Shown here: piece after piece, positions 23,802 to 33,311 of the stretch
Layout: the number at the start of each line of letters is the position of its first letter
Position numbering within the stretch: the first letter of the stretch is position 1
Assembly (NCBI GenBank): GCA_028686345.1
Contig: JAQUCE010000050.1
Location: 1-36,531 of the forward strand
Reading direction: 5' to 3'
Origin: Kiritimatiellia bacterium
GTDB lineage: Bacteria > Verrucomicrobiota > Kiritimatiellia > RFP12 > UBA1067
DNA length: 36,531 nucleotides
Made by a program: the position numbers and the translations under genes
The notes under the pieces: model-generated
Seen by the model: the letters and a program-made list of their open reading frames with translations, nothing else
Databases searched by the model: none
What the model was told of the DNA's origin: nothing

Positions 23802-26800
23802 TTACCTTAAAATAAACAGCGTGCCGCCCTGGTAGATGATTTTAACAGTGCCGTCTGGGTAATATTTCACCACCCAGAGGTTATCGTTATTGTCAATGCT
23901 AACAGCGGTGAATGGCTGTGTCAATGTACCGCTGCAGGTTGCAATGGTGTATTGCTTGCCGGTGTCGAGCTGGCCAGGGTTGGCAACCGTCAACGTGCCA
24001 GCTGAGAGGTCAAGATTGCCTGTCACTGCCAGCAGATCGCTGCTGCCGTTCGCGGCAACATCAATCAGCAGATCACCGCTCAATGTCAGCGAAGCTCCGA
24101 CAGCGAGGGTTCCGACAACACCCACACCGCCTGGGGCCAGGGAGGTCGTGACTGCCAGCGTTCCGTTGCTGACCGTTCCGGAGCCAATCAGTGTACCCAG
24201 GCTCTGGGCTGTTTCACAGAGATCAAGTGCCGTACCCGGCGCCATCTCAACGGTCGTACTGGCATCAATAACATTGACGCTAGCACTGGCGGTTGTTGTG
24301 AAGAGCGTTCCATCACCAGGATCGATCATGCGCTGGTAGTTTCCGGGCACCTCTTGGTTGCGGCCTTGGAAGTCAACCCCAAAGCCGATCTGGCGGTTGG
24401 TCTTAAACCAGCCAGAATTAGAATCCTCCGGAGGACCGCCGCCGCCGCCGCCCTGACCAAAGCGCGCCTCAAAGGCGTGCGGGCCTGGTGTCAGTGTATA
24501 ATTGGCCTTGGATGGCACATCCCATACGGTATTCCTGAGAACCTGAACACCGTCAATCTTCAACAGGACGTTGTCATCAAAGTTTTCCGCAAAGGTCCAG
24601 GTGACATTGACCGCCGCGTGATTCCATACATATCCGCTGTAGACAAACGTGGTGTCATAAGGTTCACCGAACACGACATTCGCCTGAGTCGTGCTGAGTT
24701 CAAGCCCGCTCCCTGGATTGGGCTCGGCTTCATTGAATGCCCCGGCAAGCGTGCCAGCGTACAGCCCAGGCTGCGTGCCAACCAGCTTGACTGAACCGCC
24801 ACTGATCACAAACGGGTCAGCTGTTTCAAGGTTTGCCGCCAGAGTCATAGCACCCTCTCCGCTTTTGGTCAGAGAGTCGCAAACCAGGTTGCCTCCCAAT
24901 ATCGTGCCGCTGCTGACCGTAATCACGCTGTTTGTGATCGTGAAACCGCTCAGATTATAGGTGCCGCCATCAACGCGGACAGCATTGCCGGCCGGCAGGG
25001 CGTTGGCAAAGCCGAGCTGGAGCACACCGTTGCTGATAACAGTCACACCCGTATAGGTGTTGGTTGCGTTCAGAGCAAGGCTGCCGCTGCCGATCTTGGT
25101 CAGGCCGCCGCTGAGATTGGCGCCCAGCGTGAGCGCGACGGTTGCCGGCGTGGTTGCGCCGCCGCCAGAGAGCGCGACTGTCGGGGCCGTCGTGTAACCG
25201 TAGCCAGGCGATGTGATGGTGACACTGGTTAGAGTGCCGCTGGCATAGTTAATGTTCGCTACCGCAGTTGCGCCGTAGCCGTTGCCGCCTGTGATCCTGA
25301 CCATGGGCGGGCCAATGTAACCGGCTCCGGGCGTTAGCACATTGATAGAGGCCACACCGCTGGCGGTTGGCGCCAGCAAGGGGAGCGGCATGGTACACGC
25401 ATAGCTCTGCGAATCGATCACTGCGCCGCCGGCAAAGATATTGACTGCGTTCGGCGCGTTTTTTCCGGCATCAATTACAGCTCCCCCATTGCGTTCCTGG
25501 TAGGTGCCGCCATTGAAGTTGACGTAGGCTTGGGAGCCTGTGCGGTCGCCATTGCGGTAGATGCGGTTGGCGGAAACCACGCCGCCATTGAGGTTTAAGA
25601 CAGCGAACATGTTGGTGCGGTTGGCCAGCAGAATATCAGATGTGATGGTAGCTTCGCCGCCCTCAATCGTGTACTCCGCGAATCCGCCTGTGGTACTGTT
25701 ATCTGAGTCGTCACCGATCTCCAAAACAGCCGGTGTAGTGAACACTCCGCCGCGCTGGTGATACACGCCGGTGCCGCCGCGGGAGATGCCGAAATTGCCG
25801 CCGAACTGATTGCTTTGTTCAAATGTTCCGCCGTTCTGCCGCAAGATGCCGATACTCGACGCGTCGCGTCCCAGTTGCGAATAACCGCGCTGCTTGTAAT
25901 AGCCTTGATTCAGCTCGTAGTATCCATAGCCCGTCATCCCGATGCGTCCGTCATTGCCGGCACCGCCGAGATTGTCAACAATCCCGCCGCTCTGATAAAC
26001 CGCGCCCGCGCCGGTGCTGCCGTTGCCGACCATCAGCTTATTGGTGACCGCAGCGTTGTCTTTGATCACCAGCACCCCTTTACCGTTAAGTCCGACGTAG
26101 ATCTGCTGTTTGCTTAGATTCGGGTTCTCAATTGAGGTTAAGGTTGAGTTTCCACTCAGCGTTAACGTGGCCGAGTTCCCGCTGTCCACGCCAAGGTAGC
26201 TGTTACAGTTGGTAACATAGTTTTCGATGTTATGCATGACCAGGCTGCCACCGTAAATATTGATGGCGGCCATCAGCGACTGCCCCTCCGGGATGGTCAG
26301 TGTGCCGCCGCCCAGTTTGGAGATACCCATGGGAACCGGGAAATTGTACGGATAAGCGAGGCTGTTGCCAGCAGTGTCAAACCCCAGGTGCGCATCAGCA
26401 CCAGTGAAGGTCGCGTTGTCTTGCAGCTGCTTGATCTGCGCGTTGCTCCAGCCATTAACCCCGTCGCCTGTCTTGACAGCCAGTGTATTGTAGTTGCCGC
26501 GGTTGACTGTCACCTTGCCGCTGTCGTATCCCGGCAGTGTGCCAGTGTGTTCAGCGTAGAGCATGCCTTGATTAACTGTGGTTGTGCCGGTGTAGGTGTT
26601 GTTGGTGTTGCGCAGGTAGACGGCTGCATCACCGGTTTTATAGATTGAGCCGTTGCCGGAGATGGGGCCGCTGATCGTGTGGCTGGTTGAGCCTCCGCCC
26701 TGCAGGGTTGCGGTGCCGTCCACGGTAACTGGACCAGACCAGATGTTCCAGTTCAAGTCATTGCCAGAGCTGCTGTTGACCTTCGCGCCATCCTGCAGTG

Positions 26801-29675
26801 CCAGACTCCATTTAACTGGATTGCGACTTTGGTACCAGTCGAAGGTAGTGCCGCTCTGGATTGTCATGGTGTTGCTTGCACTGCCTTTGAAGTCGGTCCA
26901 GATCTCCGGCCTAAAGCCACCTTCCTGGACATTGATGTTGCCGGCACCCGGCTCGACCTGGGTGTTGACCAGCACAAATAAATCGGTGCCGATTTTGGTG
27001 ATGTCAAAGCCATTCATATACAGGTTGGCAGTCAAGCCGTTGCCATCGCGCATATCCCAGCGGATATTCGAGCTAAAGGTTGTGTTGCCGGCAAGAGTCA
27101 TTTTACGGATGGCGTTGTACTGCTGTCCACCGACGTTGTTCACAATGGCACCCTTGCCCTCGACCCCAGTGCCACTGACAATGATCATCTCTCCATCAAG
27201 GGTGAAGTTGTTATCGGCAATCGTTCCGCCAACCTCCAAGGTGGCGCCAGGCTGAATGGTGGTGCCGCCGGACGCGGAACCGAACGCCCTGTTGTTCTGA
27301 GCGTAAACCACCCCCTCGCTGATCACAGTTTCTCCATCATAGGTGTTAGCGCCGCTGAGAGTCAGGGTTCCTGTGCCTGCTTTGGTGATTGCGCCTGCGC
27401 CGCTGATCATACCGCGGAGCTCCTGGTTAGCGGCACCGTCAATGATCAGAGTTCCCTGGTTAATTTGGGTGGGGCCGGTGTAGGTGTTGGCACCGGTTAA
27501 CCGCACCGTGCCTGCGCCCTTGAGGTTCACAGCCGAGGCCGAGGTGTTGTCCTTGACAGCGGCGTTGAGTTTGAGCTCCGAAGTGGAGTAGTTTTCCAGC
27601 AGAACTATGCCGCCAACGCTCTGAGCCATGACACTGCCGTCGCCCTCGTTTTCGCCGATGGTCAGCGCGGCGCGACCCGCGTTGATCTTGAGCGTGGAGA
27701 TCTGCAGGGTTTTGCCGGTGCTGTTGTCAACTGTCTCAACCACAGCGGCGGTGTTTGTATCCTGCACCAATGCAAAGGTCTTATTGGTGAAGCTGCCGGC
27801 CAGGGTGATAGGGCCGCTGGTGCCGGCGCTGTTGATGATGACCTGCGCTGTTGCATTGTCAGGGATCACCGAACCTGGGCCGCGCGCCGCGATACCGATA
27901 GGCGATGTGGTTGCAGCATGCACACCCAGAGCGTCGCTATAGGCGGCATAGGCAGTGCCGCCATTGACCGTTGCCCAGGCGCCGATCAATCCCTCCGGCT
28001 GCCCGGTGATGATGATTTTGTTTTGACCGCTGCCGTCACCCAGGCCAGGGCCACTGAAATCAACGGTGCCGTTGACGGACTTGAGCGTGGCAATGGTGAG
28101 AGTGGAGCTCTGGCCAGCGCCAGCCTGGCTGCAGCTGATCACAGAGGCACCGGATACCAAAGTGACTGTGCCGATAGCTTCGCTGTAACTGGTGGCAAGA
28201 TCGCTGTCGTGGGCAAAATCCAGCTTGCCGCCCGAGAGCGCGATTGGGGCTGCATTGCTCAGACGGTCGGCATTGGCAGCGCCGACAGCGTTCCGGAGCC
28301 GCAGTGTAGCGTCCGCGGTAATTGCAATGGCTGAGGAGCTCTTGATGGCACCGTTGGCACCACTCACAACCAGAGTTCCCGCATTAATTGCTGTTGCCCC
28401 GCTGTAGGTGTTAGCAGCTGAGAGTGTCCATGTGCCGCTACCTTTTTTGGTGATGGCGAGGGTGCCCGCGTCGTTGCGCAACAGGCCGCTGAATTCACCG
28501 GTGCCCGCGCTGGAGCCCTGCAGGGTCAGGGTTCTGGTGCCAGTGGTAACGATAATCGGAGATGTGAAGTTCAAATTGCCGCTTCCCGCCATCTCAATGA
28601 TCCCGTTGTTGCGCATCTGGATATCGCGGTCTGTTGTGTTGCCGACTCCTGTAAAGAGCAGGCGGGCGCCATCCGCTTCACAAAACACAAAGCCCGTGCC
28701 CATGCCCAGGTTGCCCGAGACCCCTTTGTTGTTGATGTTGGTGCAACTGATGGTGCCCGGCACGTTCATGACCACCAAACCTTTGAAATCATTGTTGCCA
28801 AGCAGCGCGATGGTGCCGCGGTAGGTGCCGTGCCAGAACTCAAAGCCAGCGTTTCCAACGCCGCCGACCGGGGCGTTGATGGTGAGCGTTTTACCTGTTG
28901 CAGCGCCGTTGTCTCCGTAGTTCTCGCCCTCGGCTGTATCAAACGTGAGCTTTCCGGGGCCATTGACGGTGCAGTCCTCAGCTGCGGTCAGGTTGGGGCC
29001 TCCGCCGTTGCTGAGGGTTGTGTTGCCTGCTGCGATGTTGATCACACTGCCCGCGCCGTTGACCTGAAGCTGACGCATGGTGTTGTTGCCTGACAGCGTG
29101 AGCGTGGCTGTGTTGTTCAAGTTGACAAACAGGGAGCTGCCTGCCGGGGTTAGGTTGCCGGTGATCGCGATGTCGCCGCTACCGTCGAGGTTCAAGGTTT
29201 TGGTGCCGCCAGTGGTACCAGTCACAGCATTAACTGTCAGCTTCCTGCCTGGCTTGTCATTGCGCAGCAGGTAGCTGGCATTTGCCGCACCAGCCCCCAG
29301 CTTTATGGTCGCCCCGATGGCCTGATCATTGGCTACGCTGCTGGTCAGCCTGATCTCGCCGGAGTCCTCGATCACCAGAGTCTCAACGCCGCTGCCAAGG
29401 GTATAGGGTGCCGCCGCGGCATCAAAGATGATGTTGCGGATGCTTGCCAGTCCTGCCAGGGAGAGCGTTGTCGCGCCCGTGGGGTTGCTGAATGTGGCTG
29501 TTTCGCCCGCAGCCGCGCCTGCATATGGCGCGGCGCTCCAGTTGGCGGAGTTGACCCACACGTTGTTTGCGGTTCCATTCCATGTGCCGCTTGCGGCGGC
29601 GGCCGTGTTCACCCCGCAGAGTATGGCGTAAACAACGGTTAATAATGCTTTTAACAGAGATGACATTTTTTTCAT
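23802..29675 (-). CDS. Giant secreted beta-strand-repeat protein (1957 aa) with PA14-like domain
   Basis: A Sec signal peptide (hydrophobic core, cleavage near NTAAAA-S) is followed by the standard opening SGTWNGTANNVWVNSANWSA. At least six PATR units of the type K.G.GTLTLSGANTY.G.T.I..G.L lie near residues 408, 725, 775, 1020, 1530 and 1600. A central solenoid (about 1150-1400) is rich in GG-Y-Q-R-GG turns. Near 1440-1510 are two GYGYTTAPTV-like segments. Residues ~1640-1795 resemble a PA14 domain (VWNHAAVNVTWTFAENFDDN, LLKIDGVQVL, GPHAFEARFG), usually glycan-binding. The C-terminus is QGGTLFILR; no autotransporter barrel, PEP-CTERM or LPxTG is seen. ATG at 29675 with GAGGT about 6 nt upstream. 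Likely a very large surface fibre; export route unknown. Convergent with the lectin-domain gene across the repeat array. Confidence 0.9.
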   Translation of the reverse strand: MKKMSSLLKALLTVVYAILCGVNTAAAASGTWNGTANNVWVNSANWSAAPYAGAAAGETATFSNPTGATTLSLAGLASIRNIIFDAAAAPYTLGSGVETLVIEDSGEIRLTSSVANDQAIGATIKLGAGAANASYLLRNDKPGRKLTVNAVTGTTGGTKTLNLDGSGDIAITGNLTPAGSSLFVNLNNTATLTLSGNNTMRQLQVNGAGSVINIAAGNTTLSNGGGPNLTAAEDCTVNGPGKLTFDTAEGENYGDNGAATGKTLTINAPVGGVGNAGFEFWHGTYRGTIALLGNNDFKGLVVMNVPGTISCTNINNKGVSGNLGMGTGFVFCEADGARLLFTGVGNTTDRDIQMRNNGIIEMAGSGNLNFTSPIIVTTGTRTLTLQGSSAGTGEFSGLLRNDAGTLAITKKGSGTWTLSAANTYSGATAINAGTLVVSGANGAIKSSSAIAITADATLRLRNAVGAANADRLSNAAPIALSGGKLDFAHDSDLATSYSEAIGTVTLVSGASVISCSQAGAGQSSTLTIATLKSVNGTVDFSGPGLGDGSGQNKIIITGQPEGLIGAWATVNGGTAYAAYSDALGVHAATTSPIGIAARGPGSVIPDNATAQVIINSAGTSGPITLAGSFTNKTFALVQDTNTAAVVETVDNSTGKTLQISTLKINAGRAALTIGENEGDGSVMAQSVGGIVLLENYSTSELKLNAAVKDNTSASAVNLKGAGTVRLTGANTYTGPTQINQGTLIIDGAANQELRGMISGAGAITKAGTGTLTLSGANTYDGETVISEGVVYAQNNRAFGSASGGTTIQPGATLEVGGTIADNNFTLDGEMIIVSGTGVEGKGAIVNNVGGQQYNAIRKMTLAGNTTFSSNIRWDMRDGNGLTANLYMNGFDITKIGTDLFVLVNTQVEPGAGNINVQEGGFRPEIWTDFKGSASNTMTIQSGTTFDWYQSRNPVKWSLALQDGAKVNSSSGNDLNWNIWSGPVTVDGTATLQGGGSTSHTISGPISGNGSIYKTGDAAVYLRNTNNTYTGTTTVNQGMLYAEHTGTLPGYDSGKVTVNRGNYNTLAVKTGDGVNGWSNAQIKQLQDNATFTGADAHLGFDTAGNSLAYPYNFPVPMGISKLGGGTLTIPEGQSLMAAINIYGGSLVMHNIENYVTNCNSYLGVDSGNSATLTLSGNSTLTSIENPNLSKQQIYVGLNGKGVLVIKDNAAVTNKLMVGNGSTGAGAVYQSGGIVDNLGGAGNDGRIGMTGYGYYELNQGYYKQRGYSQLGRDASSIGILRQNGGTFEQSNQFGGNFGISRGGTGVYHQRGGVFTTPAVLEIGDDSDNSTTGGFAEYTIEGGEATITSDILLANRTNMFAVLNLNGGVVSANRIYRNGDRTGSQAYVNFNGGTYQERNGGAVIDAGKNAPNAVNIFAGGAVIDSQSYACTMPLPLLAPTASGVASINVLTPGAGYIGPPMVRITGGNGYGATAVANINYASGTLTSVTITSPGYGYTTAPTVALSGGGATTPATVALTLGANLSGGLTKIGSGSLALNATNTYTGVTVISNGVLQLGFANALPAGNAVRVDGGTYNLSGFTITNSVITVSSGTILGGNLVCDSLTKSGEGAMTLAANLETADPFVISGGSVKLVGTQPGLYAGTLAGAFNEAEPNPGSGLELSTTQANVVFGEPYDTTFVYSGYVWNHAAVNVTWTFAENFDDNVLLKIDGVQVLRNTVWDVPSKANYTLTPGPHAFEARFGQGGGGGGPPEDSNSGWFKTNRQIGFGVDFQGRNQEVPGNYQRMIDPGDGTLFTTTASASVNVIDASTTVEMAPGTALDLCETAQSLGTLIGSGTVSNGTLAVTTSLAPGGVGVVGTLAVGASLTLSGDLLIDVAANGSSDLLAVTGNLDLSAGTLTVANPGQLDTGKQYTIATCSGTLTQPFTAVSIDNNDNLWVVKYYPDGTVKIIYQGGTLFILR

Positions 29676-29852
29676 AACGACCTCATTAATTTTGTGGACA
29701 CTTCACTCAACAGCAATATCTTATCTTTGATAATTTATTGCATTCGCATTAATTTAATTGAACTAATACAAGTAGAATAAAATTTTTGTGCGTTATTGTC
29801 AACGAGAAACATGAAAAATTGCATTTTTTATTAAATCGCACTTGAGATATAT

Positions 29853-29895
29853 ACTAAGAATAATTCAGCTGCGCCGAATTATATGATTCCGCCCC
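29853..29895 (+). repeat. Double-hairpin repeat family R5, copy 1 (decayed)
   Basis: Nearly identical to the left 43 bp of 32946-32996 (about 40 matching). ATAATTCAGC-TGC-GCCGAATTAT keeps most of the first stem; the second stem is broken by insertion of GCAAGAG-like sequence after CCGCCCCGC. Confidence 0.75.
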
Positions 29896-29997
29896 GCGCA
29901 AGAGCAATAGCGAGGGCTGATTTATGAATCGCCCGATTCGGAAAAGTTGCGGGGGAAGAGGGTGATAACGCATCCTGATTTCCAATCGGAGATGTTT

Positions 29998-30016
29998 GGT
30001 TGGAAACCGGAGCTAC
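29998..30016 (+). repeat. Short dispersed repeat GGAAACCGGAGCTAC, copy 2
   Basis: Partner of 23668-23686. Together with TTTCCAA at 29980-29986 it forms a 7-bp inverted pair TTTCCAA / TTGGAAA. Confidence 0.5.
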
Positions 30017-30035
30017 TGTAGCTCGGCTAAGCCTC

Positions 30036-30107
30036 CGGCCGACAATGATGTGCGACGATGTTGACCGACGATCGGGATCATGCGGAGGCTCGTCAATCAG
30101 CATCGTC
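30036..30107 (-). repeat. Dispersed repeat family R2, copy B
   Basis: Reverse-complement partner of 13515-13586 (about 57 of 72 bases, no gaps). It lies immediately downstream of argS and within a spurious minus-strand ORF. Confidence 0.7.
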
Positions 30108-30171
30108 TGCCAGCATCCTAAACCAACCTCCGACCTCTGAACTCCTGTCGTGAACACGCGCCATGTCGGCG

Positions 30172-31893
30172 CTATATCCGTCTGGGGGTGCTGATGCCCA
30201 GCAGGTTCAACCCAACGCCCAGTGCCTGCGCCACCATGGCGCACAGTTTTATCCGGCTGTCGCGCACCGCATCCTCAGCTTTAAGCACCGGAGAGCTCTG
30301 ATAGAAACTGCTGTAGAGCTGCGCCAAGGTAAAGAGGTAATCAGCCAGCACATTCGGCTTGTAGGACTCAGCGGCCCGCAACACGCTCTGCGGGAACTGC
30401 AGCAATTTCAAGACCAGCTCGCGTTCAACCCCTGTGTGCAACAGCAAGGTGTGTGAAAGCGGGTCTTGCTGCGAAACACTCTCAGCATATTTATCCAGCA
30501 GAGTGCAGACGCGCGCATACGCATATTGCAGATAGGGTCCTGAGTTGCCTTCAAGCGCCAGCGCCCTCTCCCAGGTGAAGGTGATCAAGGTCTGCGGATC
30601 ATGGCTCAGGTCAGCGTATTTGATGGCACTGATACCGATCTGGGCTGCCAGGCTCCTCTGCAGCTCCTCCGGAATATCGCGCCCCGAACCTTTAATAATC
30701 TCGAGCGCCCGTTGCTCGGCCTCATCCAGCAACACCTCAAGCTTGATCACATTGCCTTCGCGGGTGGAGAAAGTGCCCTCCGGCAGACGCATCAGTCCGA
30801 ACCAGACGTGCTCCAGAGTGGTGTCACACCCCAGTTTCCGGCAAACCGTGAAAAACTGCTTGAAGTGCAGTTGCTGGCGCTCATCAGTCACATAGACAAT
30901 CTTCTCTGGGTTAAACTCCTTGATCCGGCTGCGCACCGTGGCAATGTCTGTTGTGGTATAGTTAAACCCGCCATCACTCTTGCGCACAAGGCAAACCGGC
31001 AACCCCTCGGCCTCCAGTTTAACGACCAGCGCGCCCTCGCTCTCCTCTGCCAGATCCTTTTCCACTAACAGCGCAACGGTCTCCGCCAGAGAATCATGGT
31101 AGTAGCTTTCGCCGCGGTAGAGGTCAAAGCTGACATCCAGCCGCTTATAGATACGGTCAAATTCATCCAGACTGATCGCAATAAACCGCTCCCAGATCGC
31201 GCGGTTTTCCGAATCCCCCTGCTGCAGTTTGACCAGCTCCGCCCGGCAGCCCTCCAGCCAGCCCTCTTCATCCCTGGTTTTATTGTAGCTGGCCACATAG
31301 GCGCGTTCCAGCAGATCGACCGTCAAATTCTCGCGCTCCTCCTCTGTCAGGCAGCTGCGGTAGCCTTGGATCAGGATACCGAACTGAGTTCCCCAGTCGC
31401 CCAGATGGTTGTCCGCAATCACCTGATACCCCAGCGCACGGTGGATACGGTCAATGGCCGCGCCGATAATAGTGGAGCGGATATGACCGATGTGCATGGG
31501 CTTGGCCACATTCGGACTGGAGTAGTCGATAATAACAGTGCGGCCCTGGCCGATATTCGGAATCCCGAAATTCTCCGTGCAAGCCAGCGCCTCCACCTGC
31601 GCGGCCAGCCACGCGGGATTAACGGTCAGGTTGATAAAGCCCGGGCCTGCAACCTCCACCTTGGTCAGCATCTCCGGGAGCGGCAGCGCCGCAACAGCGG
31701 CCTCAGCAATCGCGCGCGGGGCCATGCGCAAATTGCGGGCAGCCTGCATGGCATCATTGCACTGGAAATCGCCGAACTGTTTGTCAGTCGCGGGCTGCAC
31801 CCGCAGCCAGCTCCAGTCATGGTCACCCCCAAACGCTGTTTCGAAGGCCAGTTTAATCCACTCAGCCAGTTGAGTCTCACATTTATTGATCAT
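30172..31893 (-). CDS. argS: Arginyl-tRNA synthetase
   Basis: A 573-aa class Ia aminoacyl-tRNA synthetase that charges tRNA-Arg, essential and cytoplasmic. Residues ~1-95 form the ArgRS N-terminal additional domain (FGDFQCNDAM; VEVAGPGFINLTV). The Rossmann catalytic core carries SSPNVAKPMHIGHIRST with HIGH at 134-137, the family-specific HLGDWGTQFG, and the degenerate KMSKS loop as FSTREGNVIKL. The C-terminal DALR anticodon-binding domain ends in LGVGLNLLGIS. Length is normal. The ATG at 31893 has GAGAG about 5 nt upstream. It is transcribed alone, divergent from the ZIP transporter gene. Confidence 0.98.
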   Translation of the reverse strand: MINKCETQLAEWIKLAFETAFGGDHDWSWLRVQPATDKQFGDFQCNDAMQAARNLRMAPRAIAEAAVAALPLPEMLTKVEVAGPGFINLTVNPAWLAAQVEALACTENFGIPNIGQGRTVIIDYSSPNVAKPMHIGHIRSTIIGAAIDRIHRALGYQVIADNHLGDWGTQFGILIQGYRSCLTEEERENLTVDLLERAYVASYNKTRDEEGWLEGCRAELVKLQQGDSENRAIWERFIAISLDEFDRIYKRLDVSFDLYRGESYYHDSLAETVALLVEKDLAEESEGALVVKLEAEGLPVCLVRKSDGGFNYTTTDIATVRSRIKEFNPEKIVYVTDERQQLHFKQFFTVCRKLGCDTTLEHVWFGLMRLPEGTFSTREGNVIKLEVLLDEAEQRALEIIKGSGRDIPEELQRSLAAQIGISAIKYADLSHDPQTLITFTWERALALEGNSGPYLQYAYARVCTLLDKYAESVSQQDPLSHTLLLHTGVERELVLKLLQFPQSVLRAAESYKPNVLADYLFTLAQLYSSFYQSSPVLKAEDAVRDSRIKLCAMVAQALGVGLNLLGISTPRRI

Positions 31894-31976
31894 AATTCTC
31901 TCGCTTTTTCTAGAAACTTAAATACAGCGATTAAGAATACCACAACCCTGCTGGTTCTACCTTAAAAAGTTTGCGG

Positions 31977-32005
31977 TTGCAGTTCATTATCAACAAATCT
32001 ATACT
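31977..32005 (+). promoter_or_regulatory. Promoter of the ZIP transporter gene
   Basis: TTGCAG (31977-31982), a 17-nt spacer and TATACT (32000-32005). Transcription would start near 32012, leaving a leader of about 98 nt that contains a GCAAGCTG direct repeat and a CAGGC-AAA-GCCTG hairpin (about 32055-32067). Confidence 0.6.
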
Positions 32006-32109
32006 ATGAGTTTGACGCGAAATGTAGAGCAAGCTGCCAGCTGCAAGCTGGGTTACAGGCAAAGCCTGCGTTGATGGCGCGTACGGTCCATTAATAATGA
32101 GAGGTTCTT

Positions 32110-32922
32110 ATGCTGGAAATGGTTCAAGGTGTTCATCCGGTTTTATTGGCGTTATTCGCAACCCTATTTACCTGGGCTTTAACTGCCGCAGGCGCGGCCA
32201 TGATATTTCTGCCCATTCCTTTAAGCCGTAAAGCTCTGGACGGAATGCTGGGATTTGCCGCTGGTGTGATGATGGCCGCCAGCTACTGGTCGCTGCTGGC
32301 TCCGGCAATTGAGATGACCGTAAATTCCGGCTCAACCCTGCCTTCGTGGTTACCGGCGGCCGCTGGTTTTTTGACTGGCGCGGTGTTTCTGCGTGTTGTT
32401 GATAAGTTCCTGCCGCACCTGCACCCCCGCCTGCAGACAACAGAGGGCGTTAAGACGAACTGGCAGCGCAGCATTCTGTTGGTGCTGGCAATCACCCTGC
32501 ACAACATTCCCGAGGGACTGGCAGTCGGCGTGGCATTTGGCGCGGTGGCCAGCGGCCTGCCCGAGGCCAGTCTCGGCGGAGCCATTGCCCTGGCGCTCGG
32601 TATTGGCATTCAGAATTTCCCGGAGGGCACCGCGGTTTCCTTGCCGCTCTACCGCGAGGGTCTTAGTAAGCGCAGGAGCTTCATGTACGGCCAGCTCTCA
32701 GGGGTGGTTGAACCCATTGCCGGTGTTCTGGGCGCCCTGGCAGTTGTTGTGTTTCAACCGATTCTGCCCTTTGCCCTGGCTTTTGCCGCCGGCGCGATGA
32801 TCTTTGTGGTTGTGGAAGAGCTGATCCCCGAGTCGCAGGCAGGCGGCAACACCGATTTTGCGACCATGGGCGCGATTGCCGGCTTTACGGTCATGATGAT
32901 CCTGGATGTCGCGCTGGGTTGA
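32110..32922 (+). CDS. ZIP family divalent metal transporter (GufA/ZupT type)
   Basis: A 270-aa inner-membrane protein with about eight hydrophobic segments, expected to import Zn2+ or related divalent metals (Fe2+, Mn2+). The binuclear metal site of ZIP proteins is visible: HNIPEGLAVG at 131-140 (TM4) and QNFPEGTAVS at 168-177 (TM5), with EELIPE near residue 237. The loop between TM3 and TM4 has HLHPRL, a small His-rich variable loop. The GufA-like subgroup is suggested by the QNFPEG form and length. ATG at 32110 with GAGAGG 6 nt upstream. Single-gene unit divergent from argS; no metal-regulator box recognised. Confidence 0.93.
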   Translation: MLEMVQGVHPVLLALFATLFTWALTAAGAAMIFLPIPLSRKALDGMLGFAAGVMMAASYWSLLAPAIEMTVNSGSTLPSWLPAAAGFLTGAVFLRVVDKFLPHLHPRLQTTEGVKTNWQRSILLVLAITLHNIPEGLAVGVAFGAVASGLPEASLGGAIALALGIGIQNFPEGTAVSLPLYREGLSKRRSFMYGQLSGVVEPIAGVLGALAVVVFQPILPFALAFAAGAMIFVVVEELIPESQAGGNTDFATMGAIAGFTVMMILDVALG

Positions 32923-32945
32923 TCCCGCCTTCCAGACTTTAGTTG

Positions 32946-32996
32946 CTAAGAATAATTCGGCTACGCCGAATTATATGATTCCGCCCTGCGGAATAG
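32946..32996. repeat. Double-hairpin repeat family R5, copy 2 (intact)
   Basis: Two perfect stems in series: ATAATTCGGC-TAC-GCCGAATTAT (32952-32974, 10-bp arms) and ATTCCGC-CCT-GCGGAAT (32978-32994, 7-bp arms), each with a 3-nt loop. A near-copy is at 29853-29895. Located 24 bp past the ZIP gene stop, so it may act on transcript ends. Confidence 0.85.
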
Positions 32997-33282
32997 CTAT
33001 GTAGAAGTTTAGGTTTTAGGCTGCAGGAGTTTAGGGTTCCTAATCTCAATTTTAATCATAATCCTAAACCAGCGGAGCCGGAACCAAACTGAGCCTATGT
33101 GATATGCGAAATTATTTCTCTCTCATTGAACAATTGTGTGATATGCCCCGCTGGTTTAGTCAACAACGCTATGCGTTGCATAGAAAAGATGGAAGTTCTT
33201 TCTTTCGCAAACATGATAGGATTTAAGAAAAGAGGTACTAATCAAACAGCGTTGTTCAGGAAACCTCTTAGGGACAGGCACT

Positions 33283-33311
33283 AAAAAAACCCATGTGTTT
33301 TGCATGTTTTT
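33283..33311 (-). terminator. Possible terminator of the CoA-binding-domain gene
   Basis: In the minus-strand transcript AAAAACATG, a short loop and CATGGGTTTTTTT form an imperfect stem ending in seven U. The stem has a 2-nt bulge and is A-T rich, so the call is tentative. It sits directly after the stop at 33314. Confidence 0.4.

Larger units (their letters stand above)
29676..30171. other. Upstream region of the giant gene; repeats, no gene
   Basis: The first ~180 bp are AT-rich and probably contain the promoter of the minus-strand gene at 29675, but I cannot pick clear -35/-10 boxes. The rest holds a double-hairpin repeat copy (29853-29895), a short GGAGCTAC repeat (29998-30016) and an R2 copy (30036-30107). 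The ORF 29879-30244 (-) is composed of these repeats. Confidence 0.6.

Noticed and set aside
29879-30244. 121-aa ORF on the - strand similar to the peptide at 13501-13689
   Set aside because: The similarity is explained by the R2 DNA repeat, and the ORF overlaps the 3' end of argS.
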